From Parelaphostrongylus tenuis (taxonomy: Eukaryota; Nematoda; Chromadorea; Rhabditida; Metastrongylidae): a stretch of 64,000 bases of DNA. The stretch is taken from NCBI GenBank assembly GCA_019055375.1, contig JAHQIW010005317.1, positions 372,001 through 436,000 on the forward strand, in the 5' to 3' direction. Below, piece after piece: positions 57,201 to 64,000 of the stretch. Numbering within the stretch: position 1 is the first letter of the stretch; each line of letters starts with the position of its first letter. A program made the translations under genes and the position numbers. A model generated the notes under the pieces. That model was not told the DNA's origin. It did no database searches and saw only the letters and a list, made by a program, of their open reading frames with translations.

Positions 57201-59256
57201 CCCCAGAACTTTTTTTCCCAGCCGCAGTATTTCGCCGAATCAGTTTTTTCAGTATACCCGAGTAAATATTAAATTTGAACTAGTACATATCAAATCAAGT
57301 CCAAAAGTAAAATTACGCATAGATGATGTATTGAAGGGCTGTGGGAAAGTGGCCTATGTTTTTCGGCGTAACGCTACGCTGCGAAAGTGATCCACATAGT
57401 CTATCACTCTCCGACAATTAATAACGAAAGCCTTAGCCTATCCTTCAGATTGCATGAACACGTGCTCCAGTAATCTACGACGTTCTTAGGGAAGATAAAA
57501 TCCTTGAACAAGCGAGGAGACGATTTGAAGGCTATATGTACTGTGATCTGCAAATTTATGCAGCAAACCTTCTAGATTTCTCACAATTTCTTTCAATTTC
57601 ATAGCATCTTTTCTTCTAACGCAAGTTTGCTTCTTCCGAAAATTTACAAAGATTTGAGTCAATTGATATTTCAAAGGTTTCATCCACGAGCATCAGCGTG
57701 AAGATCGTGACAACTATGTGAAAATTTTCTACCAGAATATCATTCCAGGTGAGACTCCATTAAATTCGATAGCAAGCTTTCAGACTTACGCTAAATCACA
57801 TTATTATTTGCAACGGATCGTAATAAAATTTTCATTTCCTAGGAGCCCGTATGGATTTTGATAAGCTTTCAATGTTGGATTTATCATACTATGGTGAAGA
57901 TTATGACTATTTATCAATTATGCACTATGAGAGGGATGAAGGAAGCAAAAATGGACGAGACACAATCGAACCAAAGGTTTTCTCAATATTTCTTCTTATC
58001 ACTTAGGTGTCCTTTGTATGAAAGCAAAACTACACTTAGAAAGTCATAAGATCTCACAAATGCTACTTTTCAAATAGGTTTAGCAAATGATGAATAATAG
58101 GTAGTATGATGATGATATAACATGTTTTGAGCTGTTGGTGAGGTCTAGGGTTCTAGACAGGCACCTACTTCGTCCTCCAAGACTTTCCAGTAACACAGTC
58201 CCTCGGTTCAGCCGATCCCTTGAGGTTATACTCCTCTATGATGGAATCGACGCCTACTAATGGAGCGGCATTATCATTATTAGACTATTAATGTTTTTGA
58301 GCGGGGTCTATAAAAAAGCGGTCGAATGGAAAGTATGATTCATTTTTGCAGCTCAGCATGAACATTTAGCATCAACTTCCAACTGATTTTTAGCTTTTAG
58401 TGTTTTTATAACCTTTGTCATAGCGTAATAGATCTTATTCACCAGAATCAACATTACTCAGCCTCTGTATTTGTTCAAACTTCGGAAAATGTCTATGACT
58501 ATGCGACAGTCATCATAACAGTGCAAAACTTTGCGCACTGGGCTCAGTCCAAAAAATCTAACTAAATTAATTAAAAGTCCAAAAAATTGAAATTACTGTG
58601 AAAACAAAAAGACATCGAAAAAGAAATTTTATAAAATAAGATAGACATTACTGAAAGTCTTAAGAAGGCATCATCGAAAATTTCAATCGTCCATCTCGAG
58701 GGTCTTACTTACTTCATTGGATTTACATGCTAGAACACGACAGATATCGTCGCTGTGCTAGGGCGCCTTTGCCTTCTGACTTCAGCTTGAGGAATACCAT
58801 AAGGAGAGCTTTTTAGATGCTGTCTCTGGGTACTAGATTTGCTTGGAAATGACCTGCTATGCTAACTAAAATAAATTTTATTGGACTCGTCTCCCAAAAG
58901 CTGTGGAGACAAACAAACTTTTGTGCATATAGTTAAGTTTGATTATTACATGTGAGAGATGAAGATAGGAAATCCATTTTTCAACCTCATAGTACTTCGA
59001 TAAATCCAAAAGGGTGCACCACCTGAACGAGCGAATAATTGACTGGATGTCCATTAGCGAAGTAAAGTTGTTGAGAAGAAATACAAATCAATAAAGCAAT
59101 AAAGAGTAGTTTATTTGCAGCATGCTACCTGCCAAATGTGTTTAGGATCCTCGATATTTGAATGTAATGGGTACGAGTACGGATTTCTCCGCATCGGACT
59201 TATCACGGGTGAATCGAGCTTATTCGTGCTGGGGTTATTTCAATCTATTTGGATAA
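48067..59256 (+). CDS. Gene B: secreted astacin-family (M12A) zinc metalloprotease
   Basis: Seven exons (48067-48225, 52080-52170, 52392-52512, 54432-54535, 57677-57748, 57843-57976, 59146-59256) splice in phase into 263 residues. [18 protein letters not shown] is a signal peptide. The propeptide (about residues 19-57) ends in RARR, a furin-type site made across the exon 1/2 junction. The catalytic domain follows with the zinc and catalytic motif [11 protein letters not shown] (152-162), then EHQREDRD, the Met-turn SIMHY (207-211; Tyr211 is the fifth zinc ligand in the family) and cysteines 103, 125, 144 and 255, the usual two disulfides. The C-terminus [15 protein letters not shown] fits the family end. 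There is no EGF, CUB or ShK domain. The role is extracellular proteolysis; nematode relatives (NAS proteins) act in cuticle remodelling, hatching or host tissue digestion. The specific role is unknown. Confidence 0.95.
48895..49345. repeat. Dispersed repeat family G, copy 4
   Basis: agatctcggcgattttggta at the left. On the right, atagcgaaaatcacacggat, then cgctgcgcagcgatct and tgggtgcgatttcgttattt, in family order. Confidence 0.5.
51495..51690 (-). repeat. tRNA-derived SINE family E, copy 4
   Basis: The reverse strand carries aatgcgggttcgagtcccgg, a near-canonical tRNA T-arm/B box, and an A-box-like segment about 45 bp upstream. The flank contains 'actcaataatgttaagtaat' like the 14.37-kb fragment. 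Confidence 0.6.
52080..52170 (+). CDS. Astacin exon 2: furin-like site and start of catalytic domain
   Basis: TTCAG|AGAGCTCG acceptor and TTACA|gtaaga donor. It encodes [20 protein letters not shown] then [10 protein letters not shown]. The W-P-x-G-x-(V/I)-P-Y phrase is the conserved N-terminus of mature astacins. Outgoing phase is 1, completed by exon 3. Confidence 0.92.
52392..52512 (+). CDS. Astacin exon 3
   Basis: CTTTTAG|CTGAAC acceptor and GATGG|gtaagt donor. It encodes [30 protein letters not shown] and DYVVISKLD, the family pattern A-I-x-x-Y-x-x-x-T-C-I-R-F-V-P with the first conserved cysteine. Confidence 0.95.
52513..54431. other. Astacin intron 3
   Basis: 1.9 kb. Short + frames at 53.45-53.92 kb have no recognised product. 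No repeat family identified. Confidence 0.5.
54432..54535 (+). CDS. Astacin exon 4: zinc-binding helix
   Basis: TTTCAG|ATGTTATG acceptor and ATAG|gtttgt donor. It encodes [20 protein letters not shown], then [14 protein letters not shown]. It contains the first two zinc-binding histidines, the catalytic glutamate and two cysteines of the short disulfide loop. Confidence 0.97.
55070..55385 (+). mobile_element. Mariner transposase remnant in astacin intron 4
   Basis: The frames show [17 protein letters not shown] (degenerate DNA-PHTA motif), [21 protein letters not shown] and [18 protein letters not shown], the C-terminal end of a mariner transposase. Several stops and frameshifts. No clear terminal repeats. 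Confidence 0.7.
55640..55830 (+). repeat. Dispersed repeat family D, copy 2
   Basis: gatataacatgttttgagca, ggtcttgtgctatacaggcg, tctacttcgtcctagtggga, ctcatcaaaagcaccc, cggttcactcgatca and ggaatcgacgccgagcaaaa, in family order. Confidence 0.65.
56715..57100 (-). mobile_element. Mariner transposase remnant, reverse strand
   Basis: The reverse strand encodes [18 protein letters not shown] (second catalytic Asp block), then [16 protein letters not shown] (decayed YSPDLAPSDYHLF), [30 protein letters not shown], a stop, and [14 protein letters not shown]. The N-terminal half is absent. The orientation is opposite to the neighbouring 55.1-kb remnant. Confidence 0.82.
57305..57555 (+). repeat. tRNA-derived SINE family C, copy 4 (old)
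   Basis: gggaaagtggcctatgtttt head, then gtctatcactctccgacaat, taataacgaaagcctt, gctccagtaatctacgacgt and tatgtactgtgatctgca, corresponding to the 37.5-kb copy with more substitutions. It ends only about 120 bp before astacin exon 5. Confidence 0.5.
57677..57748 (+). CDS. Astacin exon 5
   Basis: Acceptor ATTTCAAAG|GTTTC (AAG, unusual but in phase) and donor CCAG|gtgaga. It encodes [20 protein letters not shown], then IIP: the third zinc histidine and the family R-x-D-R-D motif. Confidence 0.95.
57843..57976 (+). CDS. Astacin exon 6: Met-turn
   Basis: TTCCTAG|GAGCCC acceptor and CCAAAG|gttttc donor. It encodes [40 protein letters not shown] and IEPK. S-I-M-H-Y is the Met-turn with the zinc-liganding tyrosine. 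Confidence 0.95.
58110..58340 (+). repeat. Dispersed repeat family D, copy 3
   Basis: gatataacatgttttgagct through ctagacaggcacctacttcg, cctcggttcagccgatccct and gatggaatcgacgcc, ending gtctataaaaaagcggtcga. This is the most complete copy, lying in the last astacin intron. Confidence 0.65.
59146..59256 (+). CDS. Astacin exon 7 (last)
   Basis: GTGTTTAG|GATCCTCG acceptor, phase 0. It encodes [20 protein letters not shown], then [16 protein letters not shown] and TAA. It supplies the last conserved cysteine (Cys255) and the D-L-x-x-V-N-x-x-Y-x-C family ending. Confidence 0.9.
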   Translation, partial: DPRYLNVMGTSTDFSASDLSRVNRAYSCWGYFNLFG

Positions 59257-60680
59257 TTTCTCCTGTCATCTCATACGATCATTTTCATTCCGCCTTGATT
59301 ATTTGTCATTCATAGACGTTTCGGACATTTGTGTTGATCTTTTCATAAGCTTTTTTCACCATTCTATATATCTCCTCCGTCATCGCTAAACATTGCACTG
59401 ATTTGATTCACTCGCCTTCACGCAATTGTTTGTATATAATATTGCTTTTTTTGTTTATTTGTTTAAGAAAAAGATGGTTTAAGTAAGAAAATAAAACTTA
59501 AGACAATTCCTTTGCTGTAAGAACCAAGATTTCTTCGCATTTTCTTTTCCCTCAAACTATATCCACAAGCACTTTTCCAACTAATGGAAACATTTCCTAG
59601 TATTTTAACAGCTATGGACAATATGAAATGGTAGGGCGTAAATTTCTTACGTATAGATTTTGCGATTAAAGTTCATAGAAGTGGTGGCTGGTGCCTTGCA
59701 TAATTCATTCTGACTGACAAAAATTTGTTTCAGCGTGCATTTATTAACATTGACTAGTAAGCAAGCCAATTCGTTAAACTTTCGGTACTTTGATAAGTTT
59801 GACAATCTACGAAGCGTTATGTTTTTACGTAACATGGATATGCTCCAGTATTCAAATAGTCAATAATTCAAGATATTATTTTATTAAAACATTGTAATAC
59901 TAATTGTTCAAAAAATCAGCTGTATCAAGATTAAAAGGGTAGAAATGAAATTTAGCAGTTTTGAAGACTGCAACTACTTGACACTTCACACTATAATCTG
60001 CATATCATTCAACATCTGTGACAAATAAATCCTACAAGATTTTGCTAGCGAAAATTGCAATTGCCTAGCCTATCAAGCTTACATATTATTGATTCCTATT
60101 TGGTAAATTTTTATGTGTCAGCTACATGGATGGATGATTCACGTTTAGACGCTAGTGTCAGAACCCTTTACTTAGAAATTCAATGGAAACTTCTCAGTTG
60201 AATATTTTTTTTGTGAAGGAAAAATCATCTCTTTTTCAACATCGCCAAAACTCGCAAAATGAGCGGGCCTCTGCCGAATACAAAAATTTTACTGGAAATA
60301 AACGAGCTTCTATCACAATGTTCCACCTATGTTAACTGCTCACACTTCTCATGTCAAGGCTTCATCTGAAATATACTACAGAAGCCTTGGCGGTGCAGCA
60401 GATAACACGTTACTATCCGAAAAAGAGAATCGCAAGTTCGATGTCTAACCGAATAGCCGAGTTTTGCTTGTATCTCGTTATTTTAAGTTTATTTAACTTC
60501 TCATTCCAGTTAGTTGTCTCTTATTCAACGACTTTATCCTAGATACTTAACACATTGACAACGACGTTGTAATCCTGCGCGGCGAGTGCGGCGGCTACAA
60601 TGACGTTGTGGTAATTTTCTTATGAAATGTGGATTTTTATCGTCACTAAAGGGAATTTTGCCGCCATTAAATTGTAAAAT
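59257..60680. other. Astacin 3' region and intergenic
   Basis: An AATAAA at about 59,490-59,495, 235 bp after the stop, may be the polyadenylation signal. A reverse frame at 59,647-59,835 and a + frame at 60,351-60,542 are unrecognised. A G/C-rich patch (60,574-60,612) lies about 70-105 bp before the next ORF. Confidence 0.4.
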
Positions 60681-60935
60681 ATGATAGAAGAGACTTCGAC
60701 AAAGCTATCTGTAGCAGAAATAATTGCGATGCTTTCTCCTAAAATCTCAAATCTTGAGGGAAAAGGCTGTTACTTACTAAAAATGATATTTCGAACTGTT
60801 ACTGAACATCGTTATGTCATCTTACATAAAGAGAATAAAATTAAAGTCATTTCACAGAGCGAATTCAGTGCGAGATTAGGCATTCCTCAAGCTATCGAAG
60901 GACTACAAAAACACGGATTCGAAAGAAAGAAATGA
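60681..60935 (+). CDS. Small intronless ORF with PUB-domain-like pattern
   Basis: An 84-codon ATG-to-stop frame: MIEETSTKLSVAEIIAMLSP, then GCYLLKMIFRTVTEHRYVIL, KENKIKVISQSEFSARLG and IPQAIEGLQKHGFERKK. The order L-L-x-x-I...(K/R)-Y...N-x-x...A-x-x-x-L-x-x-x-G-F-E resembles a PUB (PNGase/UBX) domain, a p97/VCP-binding fold; the usual N-P-x-x-x-K-Y-R core is poorly kept. PUB proteins are normally larger, so this may be a retrocopy fragment or a stand-alone diverged domain. It could also be coincidence. Confidence 0.4.
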   Translation: MIEETSTKLSVAEIIAMLSPKISNLEGKGCYLLKMIFRTVTEHRYVILHKENKIKVISQSEFSARLGIPQAIEGLQKHGFERKK

Positions 60936-61849
60936 AGTTACATAACAACTGAAAGTATATTCCCTTTCACAACAGTCAGCTTTTCCCGTTGAAAGATAGA
61001 TGATTTTTCGATACAGGGCATTCTCTGAACTACAAAACTTTCTATAGAAGTCTCTTCTGGTATATTTCGTCAGTTCGACACGATAAAATGCCCTCAGTAC
61101 CTCAGATTACCAAATTCCCATGTCTCCACTGCAAGGAGTGATAATAAAGACTCCCACAGCACCGCGCCGGCGTGCACGAGCTGCGGTCTGAGCTAATAAC
61201 AGCTCACATCATTGTTAGTGTGTTGAACGACCTCTAATCACATAACGTTAGAAAGTCTAGCACTAGTTTCATTCATTCCGTTTTCCAGCAATGGCCATTC
61301 ATGGTGCTAGCTACAGGGTGGGTTCGGCTGCCAGTTTTTAATATAGCTTACCATCACATTCTTCCGCATCTCAGCACTTCTCGTATTTATTTGTTTCCTT
61401 CCGTGCCTCCTCCATAAAAGACTCGGAACATCTCGCGTAGTTGCGCTTGTTGCTTGAGGGCTTCACCTTCTCTATTAGTGTCGTGGAATACTGGTTAGAA
61501 GGTCCTTCATACAATATCGCAGAAAGCTAATCTGTGGCCATGGCGTCCCCACGTGTACCAACTGGACATTGATTCAGCTTTTGACAGACGCAGAGAGCTT
61601 TTTCAATTCATTTAGAATTCATCTCTTTAGTCTCATCGAACACTTACCATCTTTTTCTCTTACCATATCGTTGCTTTACTGATATTGTTCCCGCATTCCC
61701 GCAGCCTGGACCTTAGCAAAATATTCAACTTTACAAACGAGCTGAAAAGGTCTAAATAATAAAAGCTGACTCCATATTTTGAATGGACATTTCACGCTTC
61801 ATCAATAAGCGCGGACATTTATTTCACATGGAAGCATAAGACGCGGTGG
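60936..61849. other. Intergenic, nothing recognised
   Basis: No coding exon. The open frames are short, and no known repeat family occurs until 61.85 kb. Confidence 0.4.
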
Positions 61850-62080
61850 TCAGAGGTACCCCATGGCAATCACAGGGCTTTGGCGCCCAAAGCTCACCAT
61901 GTCTTCCAGGCCTCCAGTGTGGGTGAATTGGTACCAGACCTATCTTAAGTCATAGCAGCACCGATTTAATGTATCCGATAGGTCGCTGCGAATCTTTGTA
62001 AAAGCCAGATATGCACTCAGTGAGATCTAAAGTTGTCCGATGAGATCGAATGCATCGTACATTCCTCAAGGAATAATCAA
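61850..62080 (+). repeat. SINE family B, copy 4 (diverged)
   Basis: tcttccaggcctccagtgtg, ggtaccagacctatctta, agcagcaccgattt, taaaagccagatatgcact and tcgtacattcctcaagg occur in family order. Confidence 0.5.
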
Positions 62081-62258
62081 CATCAAAAGTTTTACAGCTT
62101 GTGTTGTCCTGATGACAAATGGAGCTCGAAAAGCGCAATGGTTAGAGATTCCACGCAGTAATACGCCCATGGACGTTGGATTGACTTTATGGTGCACTGC
62201 GCAAGAGCCCTTTGCACCAAAGTCGAAAAACACACCAGATACTTTCTATAATTATTAT

Positions 62259-62512
62259 TTGAGCCACATGTCATGTAGTCTGCTAACGGGCTCTTCCACA
62301 GCCCGATACACGTGTTTTGACCTTACAGTCTCGTCAGTCGGGCACAACTCGACGTCTTTTGGTCTTTTTAGTCAATCCTCTCGGGATTACTCGGAAAAAA
62401 AGGCTGAAAGACGACGGTTCTGCCCGACTCACGAGACTGTAAGGTCAAGACACGTGTATCGGGCTGTACAAGAGCCCTCACCAGGCCACATGACATGTTA
62501 GCTCAAATATAA
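62259..62512. repeat. Long hairpin (foldback) element
   Basis: Arms of about 85-100 bp. ttccacagcccgatacacgt and gaccttacagtctcgtcagt on the left pair with actcacgagactgtaaggtc and cacgtgtatcgggctgtaca on the right. Outer arms atttgagccacatgtcatgt / ggccacatgacatgttagct extend the pairing. Related outer-arm sequence occurs near 7.96 kb. No protein. Confidence 0.75.
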
Positions 62513-62735
62513 TTATGAAGTATGATGAAATTTGAGCATGGTCTTAATAAAACACTCGAAATAAAGACACCAGACACTATTTTTAGGCTGGTTAATGCAA
62601 GTAATGAAAACCTGGGAACGCTCTTATTGATCTTATGCAGTGTTCAGGTAAAAGATTTTATGAAAAATTAGAATAGCAATAGTAAAATCGAAAATCTCAG
62701 GCGGCTTATGAACCCATGCGCAATCCGAAGAAATA

Positions 62736-63246
62736 TAAGTTGAAGAAAAAGTTTCTTAACACCCGCCAAAAGTCCAACTTTAATGTTTGTTTCACACAGT
62801 ATCAATTATTATAAATTCATGGGGATATCTTAGGAATATTTCTATAGGAGGGCAGTTGGACCGAGTCTACTATGCGTCGAACCAAAAGTATCCGGCACTG
62901 ACTCGTCGAAAGCGCGCGTTATTTCAGCAAGACAATGCCAAACCTTACACCGCGGAGAAGGCTAAATAAAAGTTTGATAAACTGAAACGAATTGAGCACT
63001 TAGCTTACAGGGTAGATGCAGCAATATTCGACTATGGTCTTTCCCGCACAATGGAACATTTCCTGTGTGGACGCCGAATCGAGATATTTGTTAAATTGAA
63101 GTGACATGTTAGAATTTTTTGATTCAAAACCCAAGGAATGCCGATTTTGAGCACATCCGAAAGCTTGCAGATCGTTGAGAGAAGATTGTGGGTAATGGTA
63201 GTCTTTGTTTTTAAGGACAATTATTGTTGTTTTTTCCTCGACCTAA
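62736..63246 (+). mobile_element. Mariner element, deletion derivative with both ends
   Basis: The left end taagttgaagaaaaagtttc (62,736) and the right end, reverse complement ttaggtcgaggaaaaaacaa (from 63,246), match the 32.46-kb element. The remnant encodes GGQLDRVYYASNQKYPALTR, RKRALFQQDNAKPYTAEKAK and, after a stop, MEHFLCGRRIEIFVKLK. It ends with KPKECRF- and VERRLWVMVVFVF-like remains. At about 510 bp it lacks the N-terminal DNA-binding part. Confidence 0.85.
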
Positions 63247-63310
63247 TAATTTGAAAGACGACTTTTGATCTCGGCAACAATATACAGAAGATACTGCTCA
63301 CATCCAGGCT

Positions 63311-63335
63311 CTGAAGAAGGTGAATTCACCGAAAC
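63311..63335 (+). ncRNA. Hammerhead-like catalytic core, copy 4
   Basis: CTGAAGA, A, stem GGTGAA / TTCACC, then GAAAC, then GTCAGCC; preceded by tccaggct. The stem bases differ from copies 2 and 3, yet pairing is fully kept. Confidence 0.5.
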
Positions 63336-63567
63336 GTCAGCCAACGAGCTGTACTGTTATCTCTGCTGATACTACAATTGCTAACTTCGCGTTTAAGAAT
63401 CCTTCGTAGATGATAAATACAAGACAGTTAATCGATCGAGTTGGTTGTCAAAATCCGCGATCTATGTGGCGTTGGGTTACATAACAATAAAACTTAGGAT
63501 TAATGTCCACTGTTTTGTGTATTCGCCGTGAATAGAAGTCAGTGCGTGTCGGCCGATCAGCCGCATA

Positions 63568-63775
63568 ACATATATAAATTGAACTCGCATAGAGCATAAT
63601 TGTTGAACAATCTTCTTCTTATCGACTGAACAACTCTGGATTTTACTTAATCTCTTTTCAGTTTGCTATATTATTCGAATACTTCAATGGTGTCAGATAT
63701 TCTTGGCTCTTACCGCACAAATCACTACTATCATATCGATGATATTTTTCATAAAAAATAAATGATGTGACTCAA
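63568..63775 (+). CDS. Possible terminal exon of an unknown gene
   Basis: TCTCTTTTCAG at 63,651-63,661 is a good acceptor. Two frames downstream stay open. One gives IIRILQWCQIFLALTAQITT and IISMIFFIKNK-stop, a membrane-helix-like tail. The other, from an ATG, gives MVSDILGSYRTNHYYHIDDI and FHKK-stop. An AATAAA overlaps the stop region (about 63,759), and a TATATAAA-like site lies at about 63,571. Which frame, if any, is used is unknown. Confidence 0.22.
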
Positions 63776-64000
63776 GAAAACAGGTCTTCATTCCTCATAT
63801 TCGCACACTCGTCTATCTCATTCCCCCTAACGCGATTTTGTGCAGTTCTCGATCGGCGTACAGTATCCCCACTGATCCTTGAGGAATAAACAAGTTACTT
63901 AGACAATTTTATCCAAAAACATCAATGTCTTCACTACCAACACCGTTCTACGTCAATATTTGCCTAATCATCATATCGAGATCGAGAGCACACAAATGCA

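Noticed and set aside
62040..62501. 153-codon + ORF
   Set aside because: Spans a SINE tail and the long hairpin; the translation mirrors the inverted repeat.
1..64000. CRISPR arrays, bacterial operons, rRNA, integrated viral genes
   Set aside because: No regularly spaced repeats, no ribosome-binding-site-led gene strings, no rRNA-like stretch and no viral polymerase or capsid motifs were seen.

Overview
The window looks like AT-rich nuclear DNA from a nematode, most likely a strongylid (clade V) parasite such as a hookworm relative. The evidence is the gene architecture: short exons (70-200 bp), kilobase-scale introns, TTTCAG/TTTAG-type acceptors and a likely trans-splice acceptor 3 nt before an ATG. 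The repeat content agrees: decayed mariner copies, a Penelope-like retroelement with a GIY-YIG end, and several tRNA-derived SINE-like families. There is no bacterial-style gene packing, no CRISPR array and no rRNA. The species is inferred, not shown.

Two protein-coding genes can be assembled by matching splice phase, both on the + strand. Gene A (about 9.93-27.95 kb) encodes a scaffold-like protein: a Tyr/Arg-rich N-terminus, a run of 14 prolines, a basic segment, a SAM domain and a PDZ-like C-terminal region. Most junctions agree in phase; the link between the SAM and PDZ-like parts and the final exon remain open. Gene B (48,067-59,256) is a complete seven-exon, 263-residue astacin (M12A) metalloprotease. 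It has a signal peptide, a short propeptide ending in a furin-like RARR formed at the exon 1/2 junction, the zinc motif [11 protein letters not shown], the Met-turn SIMHY and the four conserved cysteines; it has no EGF or CUB domain.

Between them, 28-48 kb is mostly repeats, with one orphan + strand exon at 42,683-42,827. Downstream of gene B lie an intronless 84-codon ORF with a PUB-domain-like pattern (60,681-60,935) and a possible terminal exon near 63.66 kb. Weaker reverse-strand coding candidates sit inside an intron of gene A (15.7 and 16.6 kb) and at 46.96-47.44 kb.

The rest is transposon debris: mariner/Tc1 remnants at 25.65, 29.4-30.5, 32.46, 55.1, 56.7 and 62.74 kb; a Penelope-like element between two inverted copies of its own 3' end (30.59-31.53 kb); a large compound palindrome inserted into a Tc1/mariner copy (29.72-30.36 kb); foldback elements at 0.9, 4.8, 14.5 and 62.3 kb; and at least five dispersed repeat families. 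The most striking unexplained signal is a recurring motif, CTGAAGA - short stem - GAAA, whose stem is kept by compensatory changes between copies. It matches the catalytic half of a hammerhead ribozyme and sits next to the Penelope-like element ends.
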